DNA of 64,000 nt from Robertkochia flava (GCF_020166515.1 NZ_JAINZT010000007.1:389024-453023); one strand, 5' to 3'; shown: positions 42,489-51,289, numbered from the stretch's first letter. Program-made: numbers and translations. The notes: generated by a model not told the origin, from the letters alone.

Positions 42489-44363
42489 TCAGGTCTGCTG
42501 AACTGTAATGTTGTTTACCTCGAACAGACTTTTTTGCTGGTCCTGGGTTAAAGGATCCACAAAATACATTTTCATCATTCCTTTATGTTTCACATCGACC
42601 ATTCCTCTGAAGGTACAGTCAAGGGTGTTTTTAATGACCTTATAGGTGTCTTCAGACACATTGATCTGCCCGGCCTCTGAATTAGACTCCATTCTGGAGG
42701 CAATATTGACGGTATCTCCCCAGATGTCATAAACAAATTTTTTGGTACCCACCACCCCCGCCACCACCGGTCCGGTATTGATCCCGATACGGATATCAAA
42801 TCGGGTAGGATCGTTCGGAGCTTCCTTTTTAAAGGCTTGCACCAGGTCGATCATTTCAAAGGCGGCCAATACTACCCGCAAGGCGTGGTCTTGATGGGGA
42901 TAGGGCAGGCCACCCGCACACATATAGGCATCGCCAATGGTCTTGATCTTTTCCAGGTCGTATTTTTCCATGATAGCATCGAACCTGGAGAAATAGAAAT
43001 CTACCCGTTCCACCAGTTCCTGGGGTTGCATTCGGGAAGAGTATTTGGTAAATCCGCAGAAATCCGCGAACAGTACGGTTACCGAATCGAACTGTTTGGC
43101 GTTTACCTTTCCGTTAGCCTTCAGTTCATTGGCTGTTTCATCCGGAAGAATGTTCTTTAACAAAGCGTCAGATCGCTCTTTTTCCTGCTCAATGATCCTG
43201 CTGGTTTTCCGGACGTATTTTACACGGTTGAACAATCCGAATAAAAGCAGGGAAAGCAATACCACCACCACTACAAATATAATACTTATCGTTTGTTGCC
43301 TGTTGGCCCTCAATTCTTGTATTTCCGCTTCCTTGGCCATGAGGTCTGCTTCCTTTTGCACGTTTGACACCTCATAAGCCTTACTCAGGTTATACATTTT
43401 TTGAATTGTCGGTAGGTTGATCAAACTGTCCTTTAATTCCTGGTATGCCAGGAAATGTTCGAGTGCGGTTTTATAGTTTTTGCGCTCCCTTTCAATTTCA
43501 AATAGGTTGAGGTATAAGTTTTCCAGTTCCGAAGTAGAATTAGAACTTTCGGTGATTTCTAATGCCTTGTTGGAATATGCTAGTGCCTGATCGAGGTCAC
43601 CTTCTTCCTGTGCAATATCGGCCAGGTAATTGTAATATTCCACAGCCGCATCGGGATGACTGGAGATGAGTCCTTCTACTCCCTTTTCAATAAGTGGTTT
43701 GGCCGTGTCGTATTGATTTTTCTTAAAATAATAAACACCCGTATTTCCATCAAGGTATGGTGTGATATAGGTGATCAATTGAGGAGTTGTTTTCTGAGTG
43801 GCCTCCCTGGCCTTTTCAAGATATACGAGGGCAGAATCTAAAAGATCATTTTTCAGCAGAAAATTTGAATAATTGTAATAGCTTTCTATCAGGTTAGGAT
43901 ATGAAATAGAATCTGCCTTTTTATGTAATTCGATGGATTTCAAATAATACTTTATGGCTTCATTAGTATTATTTACATTCCCATAAACATTGGCAAGATG
44001 ATTATACAATTGTGCAGGATTTTTTCCAATGCTATCGGCAATTTCCAGGGCTGCTAAGGTTTCACTGATATCGGAAAGATAATTTCCCAGATCATTGTAG
44101 GCCCAGGCCTTACTCAGGTGTCCCTGAAGCCGGTGTTCAAGGTTGTTATTTGCAGTGGAAAATTCAATAAGAGAATCCCCCCAGGCCAGCTTTTCAATTA
44201 CATTTGGGGTTTCTTTGGAGAGGGTTCGCAGAATCCCGAACTTTTCTTCAGCAGAAAGCTCCCCATACAGGTATTCGTTCTTAAGGGATTCCAGATCAAA
44301 AGTCACCTGCCCATATGAAGGGAGCAAAAACAGGACGATGAATACATGAATGAAAAGCCTCAT
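42489..44363 (-). CDS. TPR-adenylate cyclase 3
   Basis: Third paralogue, 624 residues. Signal peptide MRLFIHVFIVLFLLPSYGQ, TPR helices about 30-310, coiled linker, membrane helix (ISIIFVVVVVLLSLLLFGLF) and a C-terminal class III cyclase domain. LFADFCGFT, EKIKTIGDAYM and VYDIWGDTVNIASRMES carry the metal, adenine-selecting and catalytic residues, so it too should make cAMP. It is the most divergent of the three in the cyclase part. It starts 56 bases after the stop of the lipoprotein member of the small family. Confidence 0.9.
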   Translation of the reverse strand: MRLFIHVFIVLFLLPSYGQVTFDLESLKNEYLYGELSAEEKFGILRTLSKETPNVIEKLAWGDSLIEFSTANNNLEHRLQGHLSKAWAYNDLGNYLSDISETLAALEIADSIGKNPAQLYNHLANVYGNVNNTNEAIKYYLKSIELHKKADSISYPNLIESYYNYSNFLLKNDLLDSALVYLEKAREATQKTTPQLITYITPYLDGNTGVYYFKKNQYDTAKPLIEKGVEGLISSHPDAAVEYYNYLADIAQEEGDLDQALAYSNKALEITESSNSTSELENLYLNLFEIERERKNYKTALEHFLAYQELKDSLINLPTIQKMYNLSKAYEVSNVQKEADLMAKEAEIQELRANRQQTISIIFVVVVVLLSLLLFGLFNRVKYVRKTSRIIEQEKERSDALLKNILPDETANELKANGKVNAKQFDSVTVLFADFCGFTKYSSRMQPQELVERVDFYFSRFDAIMEKYDLEKIKTIGDAYMCAGGLPYPHQDHALRVVLAAFEMIDLVQAFKKEAPNDPTRFDIRIGINTGPVVAGVVGTKKFVYDIWGDTVNIASRMESNSEAGQINVSEDTYKVIKNTLDCTFRGMVDVKHKGMMKMYFVDPLTQDQQKSLFEVNNITVQQT

Positions 44364-44419
44364 TTTAAGAGATCAGTTTGTTATAGGGATGAGTTAATGA
44401 GTTGTTTCCAGATGAATTT

Positions 44420-44908
44420 TTATTGCATAATTCTTAATTCAGGGTCGATCAAGATATTGTCCAGGATTTTTTCGCCATCCTTTTCAATGCTGAAATAAAG
44501 ATTATAAACACAGTTGTCTTCCCCTGTCACGAGCACCGGTTTTACCTTAACTATTTTTTTCTTTCTCGCTTTCCACTTTTTCACATAAGGAATCTCTTCC
44601 ATTTTATCGGGAAAGGGATTATCACCTGATTTATATTGAATCTTTTCAATACTTATCTTGTAATTGTTATTAAGATCCTTTCCTTTCCATTTGATGATTC
44701 TTCCCTTCTTTACTTCTTCCGTGTACGTCTCAAGGGTTTCGCCCTTTTTTTGATTTTTAAAACTTGCGTAAAGGTCCAGACTATCTTTGTTTTCAGCTGT
44801 TAAAAGGCTGTCTGCATTTACCTGCAGGGTGATCACCTTTGCACAGGAGGTCAGCATGAGACCAAAGAGAATAAGGGCTGCTACGATTAGTCTATTCGGA
44901 GTTTTCAT
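44420..44908 (-). CDS. small family protein 3 (IDPELR type), lipoprotein form
   Basis: A 162-residue lipoprotein from the ATG at MKTPNRLIVAALILFGL; a longer frame from 45034 has no signal sequence and is not favoured. The lipobox LTSC acylates Cys22 with Ala-Lys after it, consistent with outer-membrane sorting. It shares VITLQV, IIKWKGKDLNN, DNPFPD, NCVYNLYFSI and the end ILIDPELRIMQ with the two proteins at 39115 and 39679. It is very Lys-rich in the second half. As first gene before cyclase 3 it may be its ligand or partner (inference). Confidence 0.75.
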   Translation of the reverse strand: MKTPNRLIVAALILFGLMLTSCAKVITLQVNADSLLTAENKDSLDLYASFKNQKKGETLETYTEEVKKGRIIKWKGKDLNNNYKISIEKIQYKSGDNPFPDKMEEIPYVKKWKARKKKIVKVKPVLVTGEDNCVYNLYFSIEKDGEKILDNILIDPELRIMQ

Positions 44909-45215
44909 AATGGTTGGTTTACTTATTAGTTTTTCAGGTTGGAAGGAAGTGTGGGTTGGAGGGAATGAATACCATAGCGGAAAACATATCACGTATATAA
45001 TCATGCTGCTGATTAAAGGTGCTGAACGCGCCATGGTGGAATACTTTATTTAAAGTTTCGGTTGTTTTCTTTAACAGTATCTACCGGGGGAAAATAGGAT
45101 ATACTCCTTCTAATGTACATAAAATTAGTGTTTTATGAAAGGGTGTATTGTGGGATAACCTGAATTTTAAGGTGAATTTAAGAGATGATGGAGCTCTTGA
45201 ACGAGGTCTTACGTC
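44909..45215. other. gene-free space upstream of the cyclase block
   Basis: No convincing frame, RNA or repeat was found. It should hold the promoter of the lipoprotein-cyclase 3 unit on the minus strand, but no TAnnTTTG box with a spaced TTG is evident. Confidence 0.4.
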
Positions 45216-46403
45216 TTACTTTTTTAAAAGAAAGCAGAGTCCTACAGCCGGTCCAATTCCCAGGGGGAGCAACAGCACGGTTGTGGGTATGACGGATTCA
45301 AGCCAGGTTAACAGTTGTATGCTGAAGATGGTAATACTAAAGCCAATACAATTCACTATGGTCAGGGCCGAACCCTTGAATTCGGGAATGGCATTCCGGG
45401 CAACTAGCGTAGAGAAGAGGGGAGAGTCGGCAATAACGGTCATTCCCCAAAAGCACAGAAATCCCAGAATAAATTCCCGGGGAGCATTCCCAAATACCAG
45501 GGGAGAAACCAGGCAGCATAAAAAGGAACCCGACAGGGCCAGGGTGGCTATCTTTTTGCTTCCTTTCCTGTGAGCGATATACCCACCGAGAACACAGGCC
45601 GGAGCGCCTAAGCCGATGATGACAAAAGACCAGAATGAGTTTAGCGTCTCTGCATTCTTAAGTACAAATGCAAGGATCACCGGAACAAATGCCCAGAAGG
45701 CATACAATTCCCACATATGTCCGAAATACCCGAAGGCTGCAGTCCGGAATTTGCGATCGCGGAACACCTGTATGACCCCGGAAGGCTTAAATTCCCGATT
45801 GGGCTTCCGGTAGGGGCCGTCGGGCACAAAAAGTAAAATAAGAAATCCCCCTGCGGTGGCCAGCAGTGAGGTGGCTGCGTTCACCCATTTCCATGGCAGC
45901 TCCCCAAGGCCGGAGGTGTAATTCAGAAAATGGGGAAGGGCGGTGCCTAAAACCAGGGCGCCTACCAGCTACCCCAGGCTTTTTCCCAGTCCTTTCTCAA
46001 AATAATCGGCTGCCAGTTTCATGCCTACCGGATAGATACCCGCCAGGCAGATACCTGTAAGGGTTCTCAGTAAAACCAGTGTGGTAAGGGAATTTCCCTC
46101 CAGGATAACTCCAAGGTTGGCAACTGCCCCAAGCACGGCACAGAAAAAAAACACCCTGGAAGGAGAAAACCGGTCGGCAATGGTAAGAAAGGCAAATACC
46201 AGGGTACCCAAAATAAAACCTAGCTGCACGGCAGAGGTAAGATGCCCCAGGGCCGAGTTACTCAGGCTAAAGGCCGTTTCCACATCAGCTAATACCGCAT
46301 TAGTGGCAAACCAAAGGGAAGTGCCCAGAAACTGGGCAATTACAATGGCAGGAAGAATATGCTTTCTGGTAACGGGTATTTCTGATGTAACGCTTACAGA
46401 CAT
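45216..46403 (-). pseudogene. MFS transporter interrupted by one amber codon
   Basis: Twelve-helix major-facilitator transporter whose frame is open from ATG 46403 to the TAA at 45216 except for TAG at 45971-45969. The N-terminal half (LGTSLWFATNAVLADV at the start, GICLAGIYPVGMKLAADYFEKG before the stop) continues without a frame change into LVGALVLGTALPHF after it. In relatives the interrupted position is usually Tyr or a similar residue, so TAC/TAT to TAG is the simplest change. Two truncated halves are all that could be made. The substrate of the intact protein is unknown. Confidence 0.85.
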
Positions 46404-46518
46404 TTGGACTGGAAAATACGAAGAAAGTTCTTCCTGTATCGGGTTATATTTTTCAATTTTCGAAGAAAAAAGTATTAATAGAATAATTTTCTTAGTTTCG
46501 AAACTAATTTGGTAACCA

Positions 46519-46653
46519 CCTACCGTGCTGTGCACCGGCAGGATTTCTTCCCGAGAGGGATGGCAAGCTAACAACCTACCGTGCTGCGCACTGGCAGGCA
46601 AGCTAATGACTAACGACTAACCACAAACGACTAACCACTAACCACTAACCACC
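46519..46653. repeat. two GC-rich palindromic modules followed by heptad repeats
   Basis: CCTACCGTGCTGTGCACCGG at 46519 and a second copy at 46575 (CCTACCGTGCTGCGCACTGG, followed by CAGGCAAGCT) are imperfect palindromes matching, in reverse, the module at 24029-24058. Between them is GGATTTCTTCCCGAGAGGGA, resembling reversed sequence at 14534. Heptads such as CGACTAA and CCACTAA then run to 46653, 4 bases before the DUF2891 gene. Confidence 0.8.
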
Positions 46654-46657
46654 ACAT

Positions 46658-47755
46658 ATGAAACCCTGGATCGGCATCACCACCTTGATACTCTTATTAT
46701 CCTCCTGTAAACAGGAAGCCCCGGAACCTTCGGCAGAAGAGGCGCTTCCACCACTTACTCTTAGCCTGGAAGAGGCCAACCGCTTATCTAAACTTCCTTT
46801 TGATTGCCTGCAAACCGAATATCCCAATCGCCTGGGGCAAACGCTTAATGATTCCACCCATTTGCAAAATCCCAAAACACTTCACCCTGCCTTTTACGGG
46901 TGTTTTGACTGGCATTCCTCCGTCCACGGACATTGGAGCCTGGTGAGTCTGTTAAAGCAGTTTCCCGACCTGGAGGGTGCAGAAGCCATCCGCCAGCGTT
47001 TAAAAGAGAACATTTCTCCTGAAAACATCGCGGATGAAGTCGCCTATTTTGAAATGAAGGGCAATTCAAATTACGAGCGGACCTATGGCTGGGCCTGGCT
47101 GCTAAAACTGGCTGAGGAACTGCATACCTGGGAAGATCCGCTGGCCAGGGAGCTGGAAGCGACCCTGCAACCCTTGACGGAGGTGATAACAGAGGGGTAT
47201 TCCCGTTTTCTGCCCAAGCTTATTTATCCCATAAGGGTAGGCGAGCACCCCAATACGGCGTTCGGACTCAGTTTTGCGTGGGATTATGCGAACACAACAG
47301 GGCAGGATTCCCTGAAAACCCTGATCGCCACCAAGGCAAAGGAATACTTTGCAGCAGACCGCAATTGTCCGCTTTCCTGGGAACCGGGTGGATCTGATTT
47401 CCTTTCGCCCTGCCTAGAGGAGGCCGACCTGATGCGACGGGTGCTTCCCAAAGACGAATACCGTCAATGGTTAAAGGCATTTCTTCCGCAACTGGATAAA
47501 AAGGATTTTAATATGGAGCCCGGGAAGGTGGGTGATCGGGCCGATGGGAAACTGGTACACCTGGACGGGGTAAATTTCAGCCGGGCGTGGTGCCTGTTTG
47601 GAATCGCCGAAACCCTTCCGGAATACGATCATTTAAAAAGTATCGGCAGGGCCCATATTGCGTATTCCCTGCCTGCGATCACAGACGATAATTACGAAGG
47701 AACCCACTGGCTGGGCACCTTTGCCATCTATGCCCTAAACAGCACACATCCATGA
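46658..47755 (+). CDS. DUF2891 lipoprotein in the 5-oxoproline operon
   Basis: Protein of 365 residues recognised as DUF2891. A signal peptide with lipobox LLLSSC makes Cys17 the acylated residue, so it is exported. The body is helical with conserved FYGCFDWHSSVHGHW, YGWAWLLKL, HPNTAFGLSF, WEPGGSDFLSP and GVNFSRAW, reminiscent of an alpha/alpha-toroid enzyme with a His/Asp-lined pocket. Its stop overlaps the next start as ATGA. Coupling to the Nramp-like and pxpABC genes suggests a role in releasing or capturing 5-oxoproline outside the cytoplasm, which is inference. Confidence 0.87.
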   Translation: MKPWIGITTLILLLSSCKQEAPEPSAEEALPPLTLSLEEANRLSKLPFDCLQTEYPNRLGQTLNDSTHLQNPKTLHPAFYGCFDWHSSVHGHWSLVSLLKQFPDLEGAEAIRQRLKENISPENIADEVAYFEMKGNSNYERTYGWAWLLKLAEELHTWEDPLARELEATLQPLTEVITEGYSRFLPKLIYPIRVGEHPNTAFGLSFAWDYANTTGQDSLKTLIATKAKEYFAADRNCPLSWEPGGSDFLSPCLEEADLMRRVLPKDEYRQWLKAFLPQLDKKDFNMEPGKVGDRADGKLVHLDGVNFSRAWCLFGIAETLPEYDHLKSIGRAHIAYSLPAITDDNYEGTHWLGTFAIYALNSTHP

Positions 47756-48954
47756 AAAATATCTTCAGGAACATTGGTCCAGGAACCCTGGTGGCTGCGG
47801 CCTTTATCGGGCCGGGAACGGTAACGGTATGTACCCTGGCCGGGGCAGAGTTCGGGTACAGCCTGCTTTGGGCTATGCTGGTTTCCATTCTGGCCACCAT
47901 CATCCTTCAGGAAATGTCAAGCCGCGTTGGGATCATAACTCAAAAGGGGTTGCCCCAGGTGATCCGGGAGAATATCTCCAGGCCGTTTTTTCGTGTTACT
48001 GCCCTGTTGCTGATCATCTCTGCTATTGTGATCGGCAATTCCGCTTATGAAGGAGGAAACATAAGCGGGGCCGTCCTGGGTATGGAAGCCATTTTCGGGA
48101 GAGACACCCAAAATACTTATCCTCTGATCATCGGGGTTCTTGCCGCCGCCATTTTGCTCATCGGAAATTATAAAACCCTGGAACGTATCCTGGTGTTCCT
48201 GGTGCTGGTAATGAGTGTTTCCTTTATGATTACTGCGGTGCTCACCGGTCCCAAGCTTGGAGAACTCGTTAACGGACTTTTCATTCCTGTGGTGAACGAT
48301 TCGAACCTCTTAATGGTAGCGGCCCTTGTGGGTACTACGGTTGTGCCCTATAATCTTTTCCTGCACGCTTCCCTGGTCAAGGAACGCTGGAATGCCGAAG
48401 GCGACCTGAAGGCATCGCGTATCGATACGGTGGTTTCTATTGCCTTGGGAGGCATTGTATCCATGTGTATTATTATCTCTTCGGCCAATATCGATACCGA
48501 AAAGGTAACTTCGGTGATCGAACTGGCCCAGGGGCTGGAGCCCTTATTCGGCAATGCAGCCGGTTTTGTACTTGGCATGGGGTTGTTTTCCGCAGGCATC
48601 ACCTCTGCGGTAACCGCTCCTCTTGCGGCAGCCTATGTGGCCGGGAGTTGTTTCGGATGGAGTGGCGGATTAAAGGATAACCGGTTTCGTGCCGTTTGGT
48701 TGCTGGTCTTATGTATTGGGGTGTTGGTACAGACCCTTAACATTCAACCGGTGGAGCTCATAAAATTTGCACAGGTGGCCAACGGGATCCTTTTACCGGT
48801 TATCGCCATTTTCCTGTTCTGGATCGTCAACAAAAAGAATGTTCTTGCCAAATACAGCAATACGGTCATCCAAAATATCCTTACCTTTATTATCGTCTTG
48901 TTCGCCATTTTTCTGGGGATAAAAAGCGTTGTAAAGGTTTTTGAATTATTTTGA
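47752..48954 (+). CDS. Nramp-like transporter of the pxp operon, metal motifs absent
   Basis: Membrane protein of 400 residues with the Nramp fold (about 11 helices). The hallmark DPGN of helix 1 is replaced by GPGT (20-23) and the MPH of helix 6 by VPY (198-200, in VVPYNLFLHA), so the transition-metal site is lost. It is coupled by 4-base overlaps to DUF2891 upstream and pxpA downstream. B. subtilis ycsG is a similar Nramp-like gene next to ycsF(pxpA)-kipI-kipA. The best guess is uptake of 5-oxoproline or a related organic anion, not metal transport. Confidence 0.85.
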   Translation: MKNIFRNIGPGTLVAAAFIGPGTVTVCTLAGAEFGYSLLWAMLVSILATIILQEMSSRVGIITQKGLPQVIRENISRPFFRVTALLLIISAIVIGNSAYEGGNISGAVLGMEAIFGRDTQNTYPLIIGVLAAAILLIGNYKTLERILVFLVLVMSVSFMITAVLTGPKLGELVNGLFIPVVNDSNLLMVAALVGTTVVPYNLFLHASLVKERWNAEGDLKASRIDTVVSIALGGIVSMCIIISSANIDTEKVTSVIELAQGLEPLFGNAAGFVLGMGLFSAGITSAVTAPLAAAYVAGSCFGWSGGLKDNRFRAVWLLVLCIGVLVQTLNIQPVELIKFAQVANGILLPVIAIFLFWIVNKKNVLAKYSNTVIQNILTFIIVLFAIFLGIKSVVKVFELF

Positions 48955-49667
48955 ATACAGACCCTGTTGATATCAACTGCGATTTAGGTGAAGGCCTGAA
49001 TAATGAGGAGGTTATTATGCCGCTCATCGATTCCTGTAATATTGCGTGTGGAGGGCATGCCGGGGATCTTCCTACCATGTTGCGGGTGATCGCTTTGGCC
49101 AGACAGCACAAAGTGGCTATTGGAGCCCATCCTTCCTATCCCGACAGGGAACATTTCGGAAGGCGCTCCCTGGACATCGATACAACAGACCTAACGGCGG
49201 CTCTGCAGCAACAGATGGAGGCCTTTGAAAATGTGCTTACCAAGGCTAACGGGGCCTTACACCATATCAAGGCTCATGGGGCCTTGTACAATGACCTGGC
49301 CGTGAACCCGAAGCTTGCCCTTTCTTATCTTGAAGCCTTACGATCCTATAAGAACAAGGCTGTCTTTTACGTGCCCTTTGATTCCGAGATCGGCCGGCTG
49401 GCAAAGAGCCTGGGGTACAGGGTGGCTGTTGAGGCCTTTGGAGACCGGAATTATACCGACGAGCTTCGCCTGGTAAACCGAAAGGAATCCAATGCCCTGA
49501 TCACCGACAAAGAGCAAGTGCTGGAGCATATAGCGCGTATCCGGCAGGGCAGGGTTAGAACGGTCGGAGGGAAGGAGCTCCCGTTAAAGGCAGACACCAT
49601 TTGTGTGCATTCGGATACCGATAACGCTGTGGAAATTCTGAAATACCTGAAAAAACACTTAAACTGA
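48951..49667 (+). CDS. pxpA: 5-oxoprolinase subunit A PxpA (LamB/YcsF family)
   Basis: Subunit of the prokaryotic ATP-dependent 5-oxoprolinase that opens pyroglutamate to glutamate; 238 residues. Family motifs VDINCDLGEG, IACGGHAGD, GAHPSYPDREHFGRR, HIKAHGALYND and ICVHSDTDNA are all present. The only in-frame start before VDINCDLGEG is TTG 48951, which overlaps the Nramp-like stop by 4 bases. pxpB follows at 6 bases. Confidence 0.93.
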   Translation: MNTDPVDINCDLGEGLNNEEVIMPLIDSCNIACGGHAGDLPTMLRVIALARQHKVAIGAHPSYPDREHFGRRSLDIDTTDLTAALQQQMEAFENVLTKANGALHHIKAHGALYNDLAVNPKLALSYLEALRSYKNKAVFYVPFDSEIGRLAKSLGYRVAVEAFGDRNYTDELRLVNRKESNALITDKEQVLEHIARIRQGRVRTVGGKELPLKADTICVHSDTDNAVEILKYLKKHLN

Positions 49668-49673
49668 TGAACC

Positions 49674-50408
49674 ATGTCGTTATATGAACTCTCTTACCGT
49701 CCTTTTGGCAATAAGGCCCTGCTTATCGAGTGGCCGGAGCAAATAGAGGAGGACATTCTTAACGACATTATAGGATTCAGAACGGCTATAGCCAACCTCT
49801 ACCCGGATTTGGAGATGGTGCCTGCATACAATTCCCTTACCCTGATCGCTTCGACTCCAATGGACCATGATCTTCTTATTTCCGATCTGGTTTCCCTCTA
49901 TGCCCGTAAGGAAAAGATGGTTGTAGCAAAAAGAAAACTCTGGAATATTCCGGTGTGCTATGATGCACCTTTTTGTCCCGACCTTCCGGAACTGGCAGTA
50001 TCCAAGGGGATGTCTGAGGAAGCTATTGTAGAGCAGCATACATCGGCCACTTACACCGTATATGCCATCGGATTTTTGCCTGGGTTCATGTACCTGGGCG
50101 GAATGCCGGAAACCCTGCATTTTCCGAGAAGGGAGCACCCCAGGTTAAAGGTGCCAAGAGGGGCTGTAGGTATTGGAGGGAAGCAAACCGGTATTTACCC
50201 CCAGGCCTCTCCCGGGGGGTGGAATTTGATCGGGAATTCCCCTATACGGGTATTTAATCCGGAGAACGATCCGCCCTGTGGGATATCGGTAGGCGATCAG
50301 ATCAGGTTTTATGCTATAGATAAGGATATGCATGAATTATTCACCATACAGGTGGAATCGGGAGTGTTTCAAATTAAAACCCTTGAGTTAGATGATCAAA
50401 GTGCTTAA
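49674..50408 (+). CDS. pxpB: 5-oxoprolinase subunit B PxpB (KipI family)
   Basis: KipI-type subunit, 244 residues, acting with PxpA and PxpC. Typical blocks are YGF-like YAIGFLPGFMYLGGMP, LKVPRGAVGIGGKQTGIYP and SPGGWNLIGNSP. In B. subtilis the homologue was described as the KinA inhibitor KipI, but linkage to pxpA and pxpC favours the oxoprolinase role. It overlaps pxpC by 17 bases. Confidence 0.93.
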   Translation: MSLYELSYRPFGNKALLIEWPEQIEEDILNDIIGFRTAIANLYPDLEMVPAYNSLTLIASTPMDHDLLISDLVSLYARKEKMVVAKRKLWNIPVCYDAPFCPDLPELAVSKGMSEEAIVEQHTSATYTVYAIGFLPGFMYLGGMPETLHFPRREHPRLKVPRGAVGIGGKQTGIYPQASPGGWNLIGNSPIRVFNPENDPPCGISVGDQIRFYAIDKDMHELFTIQVESGVFQIKTLELDDQSA

Positions 50409-51231
50409 CCCGGGATTATTTACCACCATTCAGGATACCGGAAGGTTTCGCCTGAGGGACAAGGGTGTGCCCGTAAGCGGCGCAATGGACCATAGGGCTG
50501 CCACCACAGCCAACCTGCTCGTGCACAACCTTCCGGAGGCTGCAGTGCTCGAAATTACCATGACCGGTCCTGTACTGGATTTTGAAGAGCATTGCAGTTT
50601 TGCGATCTGCGGGGCACTGATGTCGCCTAAACTGGATGAAGAAACCCTGGAAAACAACCGGGTCTATAAGGCTAATCCTGGACAAAAACTGAAATTCGGA
50701 CGTCTCCAGAAAGGGTACAGGGCCTACCTTGCCGTAGCAGGAGGTTTTGATACCGATATCGTTTTGGGAAGCAGGTCCTGGTATTTTCCGGTAACTTCAA
50801 GGCGTCAGCTCAAAAAAGGAGATGTACTTCAGGTAGGCGACCTTGCCAACAGCAAGCAGGAAAAGGCAGAGGCCTATCCCGATGTTTTTCTGCACAGCGA
50901 TTATATAGAGGCCTATCCCGGTCCGGAATATGGCCTTCTGAGTGACAGGCAAAACGATCAGTTGCACAAGGGCATTTTCAAGGTGTCCAATGAGAATAAT
51001 CGTATGGCCTATCAGCTGCATGAGAAGATCTTTCGCCATGAACATTCCATGCTCACTTCGGCAACCCTGCCGGGTACGGTACAATTAACTCCTGATGGAA
51101 GAATCATTATTCTAATGAAGGATGCGCAAACCACAGGGGGGTATCCCAGGATATTGCAATTGTCAGACCGGGGGATAGCCATGCTCAGCCAGAAGAAGGC
51201 GGGAGACCAGTTGATATTCGCTATAAAATAG
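50392..51231 (+). CDS. pxpC: 5-oxoprolinase subunit C PxpC (KipA family)
   Basis: KipA-type biotin-independent carboxylase-like subunit, 279 residues. It starts IKVLNPGLFTTIQDTGRF and continues with GVPVSGAMDHRAATTANLLV and YRAYLAVAGGFD, as in the family, ending with LTPDGRIIILMKDAQTTGGYP. It completes the PxpABC complex. It is last in the operon; an imperfect hairpin (AAGGCTGCC / GGCAACCTT) just after the stop is too weak to call a terminator. Confidence 0.93.
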   Translation: MIKVLNPGLFTTIQDTGRFRLRDKGVPVSGAMDHRAATTANLLVHNLPEAAVLEITMTGPVLDFEEHCSFAICGALMSPKLDEETLENNRVYKANPGQKLKFGRLQKGYRAYLAVAGGFDTDIVLGSRSWYFPVTSRRQLKKGDVLQVGDLANSKQEKAEAYPDVFLHSDYIEAYPGPEYGLLSDRQNDQLHKGIFKVSNENNRMAYQLHEKIFRHEHSMLTSATLPGTVQLTPDGRIIILMKDAQTTGGYPRILQLSDRGIAMLSQKKAGDQLIFAIK

Positions 51232-51289
51232 AAAAGGCTGCCTCCCTGTACGCTACAGAAAGGCAACCTTCAACAATTATGGAACCTAA

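Noticed and set aside
37192..44363. Guanylate cyclase annotation for the three class III enzymes
   Set aside because: All three have Lys (EKIKT) and Asp (YDIWG) at the purine-selecting positions, where guanylate cyclases have Glu and Cys.
44909..45034. 42-residue N-terminal extension of the small lipoprotein at 44420
   Set aside because: The extension lacks a usable export signal at its start, and the internal ATG gives a clean lipoprotein signal with lipobox LTSC.
51232..51280. Terminator after pxpC
   Set aside because: The AAGGCTGCC/GGCAACCTT stem has a central mismatch and no T-run follows on the plus strand.
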